NCBI RefSeq assembly: GCF_001676725.1
Contig: NZ_CP016172.1
Location: 3,286,001 to 3,350,000, forward strand
Origin: Bordetella flabilis
GTDB taxonomy: Bacteria > Pseudomonadota > Gammaproteobacteria > Burkholderiales > Burkholderiaceae_B
Length of the DNA stretch: 64,000 bases
Direction of reading: 5' to 3'
Under the pieces are notes generated by a model. It worked only from the letters and a program-made list of their open reading frames with translations. It was not told the DNA's origin and searched no databases. Positions within the stretch are counted from its first letter, which is position 1, and every line of letters starts with the position of its first letter. This document shows, in pieces, positions 1 through 8,595 of the stretch. A program made the translations under genes and the position numbers.

Positions 1-922
1 GAGAATCCGGCGCGAGGTTCTCGATGCCCAGGTGGCGCAGCATGGCGACCTGCTGCAGGAACACGGGACCTTGCGACCAGGGACCGCATTTGGCGACGGT
101 GTAGCGGCCGAACTCCGTCGTCGCCGGCGCTTCGTAGCGCGCCTGCCAGTTGGCCATGTCGTCCAGCCGCAGCAGCCCGGTGTTGCGCTCTCCCGTGCAA
201 TCGCGCACCGCCTGGGTGCGATAGAACTGGTCGATGGCCCGCGCGACAAAGCCGCGGTACCAGACGTCGATGGCGGCGTCGATACGGGCGCGGCGGTCGC
301 CGGGAGCGCTGGATTCGTTCAGGATGCGGGTGTAGGTGTCGGCAATGCCGGGGGTACGGAACAGGCGCTCCGGGTGCGGCACCTTGCCATCCGGCATCCA
401 GACCGCGGCGGACGAGGTCCACTCATCCCGGAACAGTCCCTGCACGGCATAGATGGCCTGCACCACGCGCGGCACCAGCGGGAAGCCGTTGCGCGCATAC
501 TCGATGGCGGGGCGCAGCACATCCGCCAGTTCCCAGGTGCCATGGTCGCGCAACAGCGTCAGCCAGGCGCCGAACGCCCCCGGCACCGTGGCGGGCAGCA
601 GCCCGATGCCCGGCACCAGGTCCAGGCCCAGCCCCTTGAAATACGAAGTCGTGGCCAGGGCCGGCGCATTGCCCTGCCCGCACAGCGACTGCATGCGGCG
701 CTGCGACTCGCTCCAGAACAGGATCGGCACTTCGCCGCCCGGACCGTTCAGATGCGGCTCCAGGACTTGCAGCATGAAGCCGCCGGCCGCGGCGGCATCG
801 AAGGCGTTGCCGCCCCGTTCCAGCACGCTCATGGCAACCTGCGAAGCCAGCCAATGGGTGGAAGAGACGACGCCGAAGGTGCCGCGGATCTCGGGACGTG
901 TCGTGAACGAAGGATTGGCCAT
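1..922 (-). CDS. gamma-glutamyltransferase family protein (5' part only)
   Basis: This open frame runs off the left edge, so about 307 N-terminal residues are visible. They read as the start of a gamma-glutamyltranspeptidase large subunit: GGNAFDAAAAGG near residue 38 and the glycine-rich NGPGGEVPILFW near residue 60 are typical of this Ntn-hydrolase family, which cleaves gamma-glutamyl bonds. The catalytic Thr that begins the small subunit lies outside the window. No signal peptide is visible, so it may be a cytoplasmic GGT-like hydrolase rather than classical periplasmic Ggt. The start was taken at the ATG at 922. It is divergent from a LysR gene at 1035, its likely regulator. Confidence 0.85.
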   Translation of the reverse strand, partial: MANPSFTTRPEIRGTFGVVSSTHWLASQVAMSVLERGGNAFDAAAAGGFMLQVLEPHLNGPGGEVPILFWSESQRRMQSLCGQGNAPALATTSYFKGLGLDLVPGIGLLPATVPGAFGAWLTLLRDHGTWELADVLRPAIEYARNGFPLVPRVVQAIYAVQGLFRDEWTSSAAVWMPDGKVPHPERLFRTPGIADTYTRILNESSAPGDRRARIDAAIDVWYRGFVARAIDQFYRTQAVRDCTGERNTGLLRLDDMANWQARYEAPATTEFGRYTVAKCGPWSQGPVFLQQVAMLRHLGIENLAPDS

Positions 923-997
923 ATGCCCGCCCGGCTGCGCCGGATGTATCGAAACGCTTCCAGTATACGGAGGCGAAATAACAGATTTCCTGTTTTT

Positions 998-1027
998 TAT
1001 AATGAGTCCATAAACAACTGGTTATGG
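998..1027 (+). promoter_or_regulatory. candidate promoter -10 and LysR-type operator
   Basis: TATAAT occurs at 998-1003, followed by a perfect dyad CCATAA (1008-1013), 8 bases, TTATGG (1022-1027). The dyad ends 7 bases before the LysR start at 1035, a placement that suits autorepression. No good -35 is seen at 17 bases. Assignment is by position and symmetry only. Confidence 0.35.
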
Positions 1028-1034
1028 GTACACC

Positions 1035-2000
1035 ATGTCATCCGCCTCCACCCGCCTGCTGTCGCGCCTGAAGCTGCGCCACCTCACGCTCCTGACACGC
1101 ATTTCGCGCGGCGAATCCCTGACGCGGGTGGCGGAGTCGCTGGGCATCAGCCAGCCGGCGGCCACCAAGGCCTTGGCGGAAATCGAGGACCTGTTCGGCG
1201 GCCCGCTGTTCGTGCGGACGGCGCGTGGACTGCACCCCACCCCCCTGGGCGAACTGGCCCTGGTCCGGGCGCGCCACATGTTGCAGGACATCGACCACTG
1301 GGCCGTGGAGATGGAAGCCTTGCGCGGCGGACACGCCGCCCACTTGCACGTGGGCGCGATACCGTTCATCTCGGCCCGCGTCCTGGTTCCCACGATCGAG
1401 CGGCTCTATGCCCAGCACCGCATCACCGTGCGCCTGGAGCGCGCCACCACGGACCAGTTGCTGCAGTCGCTGCGCGCGCACGCGCTGGACTGCGTCATCG
1501 GGCGCGCCTCCGTGATGATCGGCATGAACGAACTGCATCACGAAGTGCTCTATCCCCAGCGTCCCGCGCTGATCGCCAATCCGCGCCTGGCGCGGCGCAT
1601 GGCGCGGCGTCCGCCGGATTGGCGCGAGCTGGGCGAGATGAACTGGATCCTGCCCACGCCCGCCACGCCGATCGGCAATATGGTCAGTGAACTCTTTACG
1701 CGGGCCGGCGTAAGGCCGCCCTCGCCCCGCGTACAGACCTATTCCATGGACGTCATCGCGGCGCTGATGCATGGCGACGACAGCCTGGTATCCATCGTGC
1801 CGGAGGACATCGCGGCGGACCTGGCGCGCGGCGGCGACATCACCGTGGTGCCCTGGCGCTTCGACTGGTCGCTGCCGCCGATCAGCCTGATCCGACGCAA
1901 GCGCGACGTCGCGCTGGAGGCCGAGGAGCGCTTCGCGGGGATACTGCGCGGCGTCTGCCGGGATATTGGCGGCCCACCGCACATTGTGGATGATGCGTAA
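1035..2000 (+). CDS. LysR-family transcriptional regulator
   Basis: A 321-residue protein of normal LysR length. The N-terminal winged helix-turn-helix covers about residues 8-70; the recognition stretch includes VAESLGISQPAATKALAEIE and is followed by PLFVRTARGLHPTPLGE. A periplasmic-binding-protein-like effector domain follows. It is divergent from the gamma-glutamyltransferase gene, with 112 bases between the two starts that contain a TATAAT and a short dyad, so it probably controls that gene and itself. The effector is unknown. Family assignment is secure; the target is inferred from position. Confidence 0.92.
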   Translation: MSSASTRLLSRLKLRHLTLLTRISRGESLTRVAESLGISQPAATKALAEIEDLFGGPLFVRTARGLHPTPLGELALVRARHMLQDIDHWAVEMEALRGGHAAHLHVGAIPFISARVLVPTIERLYAQHRITVRLERATTDQLLQSLRAHALDCVIGRASVMIGMNELHHEVLYPQRPALIANPRLARRMARRPPDWRELGEMNWILPTPATPIGNMVSELFTRAGVRPPSPRVQTYSMDVIAALMHGDDSLVSIVPEDIAADLARGGDITVVPWRFDWSLPPISLIRRKRDVALEAEERFAGILRGVCRDIGGPPHIVDDA

Positions 2001-2266
2001 ATATTGGCAAATGCGCGAGGTGCGGTTCGCCTGCCCGGCGCGGCGGCTGGCCCCGGCACACACAAGGGCTTAGGGCGCGGCCGCGCGCAAGCTGACAGTA
2101 CGATTCATCACCAAGCCACAGAGTCGGCAGACATTCCGGCCCGCCCGGATGCGTATGCTCTGCACGGTTTCCGCCGCTTGCGACGCCTACCCGGCGCCGC
2201 GCCCGCGCGGCGCGCGGCGGATCGATCGTTGTGGCACGTCCCGGAATGGGATGAAAGGAGAATAGG

Positions 2267-2749
2267 ATGAAATTGCGGATCACCGTGCTGGCCGCCTCGT
2301 TGTTGTTCGGCACCGCGGCCCTGGCGCAAACGCCGGCTACCCCGCCAGCCGGGGGTGGGGTCACCGCGACCGGCGCCGCCGCCCAGGCCCAGGCCAATGA
2401 CCGCGTCGAGGCCCACATCAGGCAACTGCACACGCAGCTGAAGATCACGACCGCCGAGGAACCGCAGTGGACAGTCGTTGCGCAGACCATGCGCGACAAC
2501 GCCGCGCAGATCGACGCCTTGATCGCCAAGCGCGAGCAGGACACGTCCATGTCGGCGCTGGACGACCTGGATTCCTATGCGCAGATCACGCAGGCCAATT
2601 CCGATGGCGTGAAGAAGCTGGCCGCCGTGTTCGCGCCGCTCTATAACGCCATGCCGGACGACCAGAAGCGCAATGCCGACAAGGTGTTCGCCGAAACGCA
2701 TCGGCGCCACGCGGCCCATACGCACAAGGCCGCGCCCAGCCAGGGCTGA
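2267..2749 (+). CDS. exported Spy/CpxP-like (LTXXQ-type) protein
   Basis: 160 residues with a clear signal peptide (MKLRITVLAASLLFGTAALA, cleavage after ALA-Q). The mature part is mostly helical and charged. The stretch HTQLKITTAEEPQW resembles the LTxxQ repeats of the periplasmic chaperone Spy and its relative CpxP, which bind unfolded envelope proteins, but the exact LTxxQ is degenerate. The C-terminus has several His residues (HRRHAAHTHK). AAAGGAG 8 bases upstream supports the start. The next gene, also exported and His-rich, lies 26 bases downstream and is probably co-transcribed, suggesting an envelope or metal stress role. Family assignment is moderate. Confidence 0.7.
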   Translation: MKLRITVLAASLLFGTAALAQTPATPPAGGGVTATGAAAQAQANDRVEAHIRQLHTQLKITTAEEPQWTVVAQTMRDNAAQIDALIAKREQDTSMSALDDLDSYAQITQANSDGVKKLAAVFAPLYNAMPDDQKRNADKVFAETHRRHAAHTHKAAPSQG

Positions 2750-2775
2750 GCCAGCCTTCAGGAAGGAACAACCCT

Positions 2776-3072
2776 ATGAAGCGTCTTATCTTGGCCGGGC
2801 TTGCCGGCCTGGCCGGACTCGCCGCCCTGGGCGCCGGCACCACGGCGGATGCGCAGGTCAGCATCAACCTGGGTATCGGCGTGCCCCTGTATACGGAGCC
2901 GCCGCCGGTGGTGTACCAGCCGCGACCGGTCTATGTCGCGCCCCCGCCGGTGATCTACCGTGGCGGGGGCTATTGGGGCCACGACCGCCGCCCGCCGGTC
3001 GTCGTCGTTCACCACGATGACCATCACGATCACCACGACCACCACGGGCATCACGACGACTATCATCACTGA
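2776..3072 (+). CDS. small exported protein with His/Asp-rich tail
   Basis: 98 residues. The signal peptide MKRLILAGLAGLAGLAALGA ends near TTADA-Q. A short proline- and tyrosine-rich middle section follows (PPPVVYQPRPVYVAPPP), then a tail of about 25 residues made almost only of His, Asp and Gly after VVVVHHDDHHDHHDHHGHH. The middle resembles small Gram-negative envelope proteins of unknown function. The tail could bind divalent metal such as Ni, Zn or Cu; this is inference from composition. AAGGA precedes the ATG at a normal distance. It probably shares a transcript with the Spy-like gene upstream. Confidence 0.75.
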   Translation: MKRLILAGLAGLAGLAALGAGTTADAQVSINLGIGVPLYTEPPPVVYQPRPVYVAPPPVIYRGGGYWGHDRRPPVVVVHHDDHHDHHDHHGHHDDYHH

Positions 3073-3088
3073 AAGAGGCGCCTGCGAA

Positions 3089-3562
3089 CTAGCGCCAGCC
3101 GAATCCTCGCGTGTTGCTGACGCCGCTGTATGGCACCGCGTGAGGGCGGTGTTTCAACATGGGCACGAAGGCGCCATGGCCCGGGTTGCTCAGCGTCGCG
3201 GCGGACCAGAGCACGGTGACCAGGGCCGAGCCGAACGACACCAAGGCGTTCTGTCCCACATCGAAGACCTCGCGGGGTCCTTCCAGAGAAGCGGAGGCAG
3301 CGCGGGCGGGCGGCAAGCCGGCCTTGCCCGGGAAACCCCCGCGAGCAGCGCGATACGCGGTGCTGTCGACCGGACCAGCCGCCTCGATGCCGCCATGGTG
3401 GCGGTAGCTGAACGGGAAAGCCGCCGCCGGCGCGGCGGACTGGCCCAGGTTCAAGTCGCCGTGGCCGGTGGCAGTGGAAAGGCTGCCGTCCGCCCACGCG
3501 ACTCCGGGTGCCAGGCAGGCGCCAACTACCATGGCAATTGCCTGAAGGCCGATGGACTTCAC
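3089..3562 (-). CDS. exported protein of unknown function
   Basis: I do not recognise this 157-residue protein. The GTG at 3562 was chosen as start because GTAGGAG lies 6-8 bases upstream and the product then begins with a good signal peptide (KSIGLQAIAMVVGACLAPGVAWA). A second hydrophobic stretch (NALVSFGSALVTVLWSAATL, about residues 105-125) may be one membrane segment. The sequence between is rich in Ala, Gly and Pro. It ends convergently 16 bases from the His-rich protein gene and has no clear operon partner. An envelope location is likely; function is unknown. Confidence 0.6.
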   Translation of the reverse strand: MKSIGLQAIAMVVGACLAPGVAWADGSLSTATGHGDLNLGQSAAPAAAFPFSYRHHGGIEAAGPVDSTAYRAARGGFPGKAGLPPARAASASLEGPREVFDVGQNALVSFGSALVTVLWSAATLSNPGHGAFVPMLKHRPHAVPYSGVSNTRGFGWR

Positions 3563-3685
3563 GAATGGACTCCTACGATGGGATAACGCTGGCGTGTGTC
3601 GGACCGCCCGCAATGGCGATGTCCGGACACGAACCAGCGGTGTGTGTACCCCACCCCGGCATTCCGTTCCCCGGCTTTCCCGGCC

Positions 3686-4669
3686 CTATTCCAGGCGGAT
3701 CTGCATCTCGTCGCCCAGCTTGCGCACCGTCGCGACGTATTCGCGCAGCATGGCGTCGAACTGTTCCGGCGTGCTCGACTCGGGTTGGGCGCCGATTTCA
3801 TTGAGCCGCGTGCGGACGTCGGGCAAGGCCAGGATCCTGGCGATCTCCGCGCTGAGCTTCTCCCGCACCGCCAGGGGCGTCTTGCCCGGCACCAGGGCGC
3901 CGAACCAATCGTCCGCATCGACGCCCGTCATGCCCGGCTTCCTCACAACCGGCACGCCAGCCATGAATTTCGCACCGGCGGCGGACGTGGCGCCCAGCAC
4001 CAGCAGCCGGCCGTCGCGCGCCAGCGGCAAGGCATTGGGGCCCGGCGCGAAGGCATACTGCACGCGGTTCTGCATGACATCCGTCACGGCTTCCGGCGTA
4101 CCGCGATACGGGACATGCACCCCATCGAAGCCATATACGGCGGCGAACTGCGCCGCATGCAGGTGCCCCGTACTGCCCATGCCCGCGGACCCATAGCTGA
4201 CGCCGTCGGGGCGCTCCTTGGCGTAGGCGGCCAGATCGGCCAGCGATTTCACGCCCAGCGCCGGCGAGACGACGAGGAAGCTCGGCGAGCGCGCCATCAG
4301 GCCCACGCCGGCCAGATCCTTGAGCGGGTCATAGGGCAGCTTGCGATCCAGCGCCGACCGCACGCCGAAGGCGCTCGGCGCGATCAGCACTGTCTGTCCG
4401 TCCGGCTTGGTGGAAATCACATAGGAAGCGCCGATGACGCCTCCCGCACCCGCGCGGTTCTCCACCATCACGGGTACGCCCCAGGATTGGGTCATGTGCT
4501 GCGCCACCACGCGCGCCAGCACGTCGGTCGTGCCTCCGGGCGTCGCCGGGACGATAAAACGTATGGGACCATTCGGAAACGCCGGGCCGTCCGCGTGGGC
4601 GGCGGTGGCGGCGCACAGCGCGGCGCAGGCGAACGCCATGCGCAGGAAACGGGATCGAGATGTGGACAT
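3686..4669 (-). CDS. Bug/TctC-family tripartite tricarboxylate transporter receptor
   Basis: A 327-residue periplasmic solute receptor. It has a signal peptide (about residues 1-26, ending AAHA-D) and the family blocks PNGPIRFIVPATPGGTTD, a VENRAGAGGVIGASYV block, and SAGMGSTGHLHAAQF. Bug receptors bind carboxylates and related small anions; the TctA/TctB membrane partners are not encoded nearby, as is common in Bordetella relatives. It lies 263 bases downstream of, and in the same direction as, the LeuC/LeuD-like pair, so it may deliver the substrate of that dehydratase, or be separately transcribed. Confidence 0.9.
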   Translation of the reverse strand: MSTSRSRFLRMAFACAALCAATAAHADGPAFPNGPIRFIVPATPGGTTDVLARVVAQHMTQSWGVPVMVENRAGAGGVIGASYVISTKPDGQTVLIAPSAFGVRSALDRKLPYDPLKDLAGVGLMARSPSFLVVSPALGVKSLADLAAYAKERPDGVSYGSAGMGSTGHLHAAQFAAVYGFDGVHVPYRGTPEAVTDVMQNRVQYAFAPGPNALPLARDGRLLVLGATSAAGAKFMAGVPVVRKPGMTGVDADDWFGALVPGKTPLAVREKLSAEIARILALPDVRTRLNEIGAQPESSTPEQFDAMLREYVATVRKLGDEMQIRLE

Positions 4670-4932
4670 GATGGCAAAAGGCGCGCACCCCGGCCGCCAT
4701 GCGGTCCGGCGCTACGCCACTCCTGTGACGATTGAACACAGCGCCATCGCGGTCCATAAGGCACCACGAAGGCCCCCCGCATCGGTCCCGTGCCTGACTG
4801 TCCGCCGGGCCCTATGCTTTTGCCGTCTCCACCCTTGCTATCGGCGGAACGTCCGCGCCTGCATGGCGCGGCATGTATGTCGCCGGGTGGCCTACACGTG
4901 GAAGGCGCATTCCCGCATCAAATGTGTCCGGG

Positions 4933-5484
4933 TCATGCCGGCCCCGCGCCGGCCTGGGGCTGCTCCTGGCGGTCCAGCCACCAGTGGCGCAGCCAGCCTT
5001 CGTTGCCCCCGCGCGCAACCAGTTCGCGCAAGGCCGCCGGCACCGGCGGCAGCATCAGCGCGACGCCGCGGGTGTGGTTGACCAAGGCGCCGCTCCGGAA
5101 ATCCACCTCCAGGTCATCACCGGTTTCGCAAACGCTGGTAATGCCCTCGCAGTGATTCAGGACCCGCAGGCCGGTACTGATCGCCGCCCGATAGGCCTGC
5201 ACCGACATGGATTCGCACACCAGGCCCAAACCCAGCGCATGCATCGCCACATAGCCATTGCCCTTGGGGCCCATGCCGAAATTGCGTCCGGTCACGATGA
5301 TGTCTCCCGGCCGGCTGCGCTCGGCAAAGCCGGGATCGGTCTCAGAAAACAGATGGGGCACCAGCACGGCGGGGTCCATCTCGCGCGCGGTGATGAAACG
5401 GGCCGGAATCACCCCGCCGGGATGCGGTACATCGTGGCCGAGCTTGTAGCAGCGCCCGCGCAATGTCCATTGGAAGTCATGCAT
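4933..5484 (-). CDS. LeuD-like dehydratase small subunit (swivel domain)
   Basis: 183 residues matching the aconitase-family swivelling domain encoded separately in 3-isopropylmalate dehydratase. The region GDIIVTGRNFGMGPKG is the equivalent of the family GxNFG loop, and VCESMSVQAYRAAISTGL follows. The ATG at 5484 overlaps the large-subunit gene end (5477) by 8 bases, indicating translational coupling. The true substrate is uncertain: homologous pairs also act on methylmalate, citraconate or homoaconitate, and no other leucine genes are present. Linkage to a Bug receptor and a divergent LysR argues for a catabolic dehydratase rather than leucine biosynthesis. Confidence 0.88.
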   Translation of the reverse strand: MHDFQWTLRGRCYKLGHDVPHPGGVIPARFITAREMDPAVLVPHLFSETDPGFAERSRPGDIIVTGRNFGMGPKGNGYVAMHALGLGLVCESMSVQAYRAAISTGLRVLNHCEGITSVCETGDDLEVDFRSGALVNHTRGVALMLPPVPAALRELVARGGNEGWLRHWWLDRQEQPQAGAGPA

Positions 5485-6787
5485 AGGCGGCCTCGCTCTG
5501 CCGGCGCAGCACCGGGTCCGCATCGAGCCCGCGGGGATCGGCGATACAACCCGCCACGGCGGATGCCGCCACCGTGGCCGGGCTGCCCAGGAACAGGCGC
5601 GCATCTGTCGGGCCGAAGCGGCCCGCGTTGTTGTTGGTAGCCGTGGAAATGGACGCCTCGCCAGGAGCGAGAGGCCCCACCACCGCGTCGTTACAGGGAC
5701 CGCATCCGGCCGGCAGCAGCATGGCGCCGGCTTCCAGCAGGATCTGCATTACGCCCTCCTCGGCCAGGCGGCGCGTGGAGCGCTCCGAGCCCGGCACGAC
5801 GAACAGCCTGACCCCGTCGGCCACGCGGCGTCCCTTCAGCAGGCTGGCCACGCACAGGAGATCCTCGTACGTGCCGGATCCACAGGAGCCGACAAAAGCA
5901 TGGTCGACCCGCGTGCCCACCGCTGCGCCGATGTCGACCGCGTTGCCCACATTGCCCGGCAGCGCGACCTGCGGGACGATATCGGCCAGGGCGATGGCGT
6001 GCCGCGACTCGTATTGCGCGTCCGGATCGCTGTACACGGGTTCGAAATCGCGCTGCGCATGGCGGCGGCAATACGCCAGCATCGCGGGCGACGGCGGCAC
6101 GAACACGCCGGCGGCCCGCATCTCGGTGGGCGTGCTGCACAGCGCCACGCGCGCGCCGAAGCCGAACGCGTCCACATCGCCGCCGTATTCGAGCACCCGG
6201 TAATCCATGTCGATATCCAGCACCCCTTCCTTCACTTGCCGCGCCAGGTAGAAGCCGATGTCGCGCGCCATCACGCCAAGCGCGAGCCGGCCCCGCAACT
6301 CCAGCAAGACGGTCCTGGGCACTTCCACCCACGTCGTGCCGGTAGCCAGCACGCGCGAGATCTCGTTGCCGACGCGCAGTCCGAACGCGCCGACGGCGCC
6401 GGCATTGGTCGCGTGGGTATCGTTGTCGAAATAGAACATGCCTGGCAGCACCTTGCCTTGTTCCATCGGAAAGATGTGGCCATGGCCGCCGCGGCCGGCG
6501 TCGTAGAACTGCGCCACGCCCCACTGCGCGGCGGCCTGGCGGTTGAAGGCGCCGCGTTCCGCGGCTCGCGCGCTGCCGTAGACGACGTCGTGGTCGCTGA
6601 CCATCATGACTTTCTGCGGCGCGGCCACCCGGCCAATACCGATACGGTCCAACTCGACCTTCGTTTCCTTCACCAGGCCGTCATGGATCATGACCATGTC
6701 GGGGTCCGGATAGACCACCTCGCCGGCGCGCACGCAGGGCTTGCCGCACACACGTGCCAGGACTTTTTCGATCGCGGTGTAGCCCAT
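5477..6787 (-). CDS. LeuC-like dehydratase large subunit (4Fe-4S aconitase family)
   Basis: 436 residues, close to LeuC/HacA length. The three Fe-S ligands are visible: C302 in GSCGSGTYED and C362/C365 in AGCGPCNDA. The stretch RGGHGHIFPMEQGKVLPG corresponds to the family substrate-loop block. The normally conserved STSNRNFEGRQG block reads STATNNNAGRFG here, which suggests a substrate different from 3-isopropylmalate. It is first in a two-gene unit with the LeuD-like gene and divergent from a LysR gene at 6880. Function as a hydroxyacid dehydratase is secure at family level; the substrate is unknown. Confidence 0.88.
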   Translation of the reverse strand: MGYTAIEKVLARVCGKPCVRAGEVVYPDPDMVMIHDGLVKETKVELDRIGIGRVAAPQKVMMVSDHDVVYGSARAAERGAFNRQAAAQWGVAQFYDAGRGGHGHIFPMEQGKVLPGMFYFDNDTHATNAGAVGAFGLRVGNEISRVLATGTTWVEVPRTVLLELRGRLALGVMARDIGFYLARQVKEGVLDIDMDYRVLEYGGDVDAFGFGARVALCSTPTEMRAAGVFVPPSPAMLAYCRRHAQRDFEPVYSDPDAQYESRHAIALADIVPQVALPGNVGNAVDIGAAVGTRVDHAFVGSCGSGTYEDLLCVASLLKGRRVADGVRLFVVPGSERSTRRLAEEGVMQILLEAGAMLLPAGCGPCNDAVVGPLAPGEASISTATNNNAGRFGPTDARLFLGSPATVAASAVAGCIADPRGLDADPVLRRQSEAAYA

Positions 6788-6833
6788 GTGCCGCCTGCCT
6801 CATAAGGGGATGCCACAGTGTCACGCCGGACCG

Positions 6834-6856
6834 TTGATAAGTAAAATAACAATCAA
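6834..6856 (+). promoter_or_regulatory. candidate LysR operator (inverted repeat)
   Basis: TTGAT (6834-6838), 13 bases, ATCAA (6852-6856) lies in an AT-rich patch between the divergent LeuC-like and LysR genes. Its symmetry and position fit a LysR T-N11-A type site. It is a short repeat, so chance is possible. Confidence 0.3.
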
Positions 6857-6879
6857 ATATCCAGTCATTGCAAAGTTTT

Positions 6880-7800
6880 ATGAATCTGAATCTGCGGCAG
6901 TTGGAGGCTTTCGTGCTGCTGGCGCGCCTGGGCGGGTTTTCCCGGGCCGCCGACCAGCTGCACCTGACGCAGGCGGGCCTGAGCATCCTCATCCGCCGGC
7001 TGGAGGAAAGATTGAACGTGCGGCTGGTCGAGCGCACCACCCGCAGCGTGGCGCTGACGCCGGCCGGCCACCAGGTGCTGCCCATCGCCGAACGCATGCT
7101 GGCCGACGCGCAATCCATCCTGGCGTGCGGCCGCGGCATGACGCCCGACCAGGCCGGACGCATCTCGCTGGGACTGGCGCCCCAACTGGCCGGCACCGTG
7201 CTGCCGGAGGTCCTGAAGGCCTTTCGCGACGACTACCCGCGGGTATCGGTGATTTTTCGCGAATGCGTCAACGAGGAAATCGTCGGCCGCATCTACGCAC
7301 GTGAGATCGATTTCGGCCTGGGCTTCGGCATCCAGACGAACAGCGAACTGGACAGCCAGCCCCTGACGCAGGACACGCTGGCCGTGGCTTTTCCGCCCGG
7401 CCATCCGCTGGCGCGCAAGCGCATCGTGCGATGGAAGGACCTGCTGGCCTATCCCGTCATTACCCTGACGGTGGGCAGCACCATGCGCACGCTGACGGAG
7501 AACGTCTTCCTGGCCGCCGGCCAGGCATTGCTGCCCGCCTACGAAGCCACCAATACGATCACCGCCCTGGCGCTGGCGCGCGAAGGGCTGGGCGTGGCCG
7601 TCGTGCCCACCAGCATCCACCCCGCCGCCGCCGCGCAGGCCATGCTGCTGCGTCCCTTGCGGGACCCGGTTGTGCGGCGGTCGCTGAACCTCATTACCCG
7701 TCGCGGTTCGGTGCTGTCCGACGCCAGCCAACGCTTCATCGCGTTGTTCACGGCCGCGATCACGCGCATAGACGTGCATCCGCCGGCGCATTCGCGTTGA
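6880..7800 (+). CDS. LysR-family transcriptional regulator
   Basis: 306 residues from the ATG at 6880 (MNLNLRQLEAFVLLARLGGF); an in-frame TTG at 6868 is possible but less likely. The N-terminal winged HTH is evident (SRAADQLHLTQAGLSILIRR, then RLVERTTRSVALTPAG), followed by a normal effector-binding domain. It is divergent from the LeuC/LeuD-like operon with about 90 bases between starts, including an AT-rich inverted repeat, so it most likely activates that operon in response to its substrate. The ligand is unknown. Confidence 0.92.
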   Translation: MNLNLRQLEAFVLLARLGGFSRAADQLHLTQAGLSILIRRLEERLNVRLVERTTRSVALTPAGHQVLPIAERMLADAQSILACGRGMTPDQAGRISLGLAPQLAGTVLPEVLKAFRDDYPRVSVIFRECVNEEIVGRIYAREIDFGLGFGIQTNSELDSQPLTQDTLAVAFPPGHPLARKRIVRWKDLLAYPVITLTVGSTMRTLTENVFLAAGQALLPAYEATNTITALALAREGLGVAVVPTSIHPAAAAQAMLLRPLRDPVVRRSLNLITRRGSVLSDASQRFIALFTAAITRIDVHPPAHSR

Positions 7801-7842
7801 TTCCGCGTCGCGGCCTGCGACACCGCGCGGGCATCCCCCGCG

Positions 7843-8511
7843 TCATCCGACCACCGCCAGCGAGAACCCGTCCCAGCCCTTGCATCCGACGGTCTGCAAG
7901 GCCGTGGCTTGCAGGCCAGGAGTACGCGCCATCAGTTCGAAGAAGTCATGCACCCCGCGCACGTCGGCATCGCCCTGCGCCTGTGCATCGGCGATGCGGC
8001 CGGCGCGGATGATGTTGTCGCCGATGATGACCGTCCCTTTCCGGGACAGCGCCAGCGCGCCCCGCAGGTACACCGCATTGCTGGCCTTGTCGGCGTCGAT
8101 GAACACCAGGTCGAATGCCGGTTCCCCTGCTTCGCGCAGCCGTGCAAGCGTGGCCGCGGCATCTCCCACGACAATGCGCACGCGCGCCTGCAAACCGGCA
8201 TGGCGGATATTGGCGTCGGCCACCTCCGCGTGATGGGAATCGGCCTCCAGCGAGACCAGCGTGCCGTCATCGGGCAGCGCCCGCGCCATGCATATGGCGC
8301 TATAGCCGCCCAGCGTGCCGATTTCCAGGATGCGCCGGGCCCCTGTCATGCGCACGAACAGTTGCAGCAGCTTGCCCTGGTTGGGGGCGACGTCATGGGG
8401 CGGCAGGCCCGCTTCACGGCAACGCGCCAACGTGGCGGCCAATACCGGATCGGACAATCCGAGCGTCCGTTCGAAGTAGGCGTCGACGTCATCCCAGCGC
8501 TGTTCATTCAT
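7843..8511 (-). CDS. SAM-dependent O-methyltransferase (class I, caffeoyl-CoA OMT-like)
   Basis: 222 residues. The SAM-binding motif I is ILEIGTLGGYSAICMARAL (about residues 60-80), with an acidic motif II at VSLEAD and motif LVFIDADKASNAVYL carrying the Asp residues that bind Mg in cation-dependent O-methyltransferases. Relatives methylate catechol-type hydroxyls on small aromatics. The gene follows the modE-like gene on the same strand after 84 bases, so it could be read through from the mod unit, but a functional link to molybdate is not evident. The substrate is unknown. Confidence 0.87.
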   Translation of the reverse strand: MNEQRWDDVDAYFERTLGLSDPVLAATLARCREAGLPPHDVAPNQGKLLQLFVRMTGARRILEIGTLGGYSAICMARALPDDGTLVSLEADSHHAEVADANIRHAGLQARVRIVVGDAAATLARLREAGEPAFDLVFIDADKASNAVYLRGALALSRKGTVIIGDNIIRAGRIADAQAQGDADVRGVHDFFELMARTPGLQATALQTVGCKGWDGFSLAVVG

Positions 8512-8595
8512 GGCTTCGTTCCTTGAGGTTCCAATCCGGCAGACCGGGCCGCGCCAACGTTCCAGTACGCCGCGCCGGCGCCTGTGCGTCCCGGG

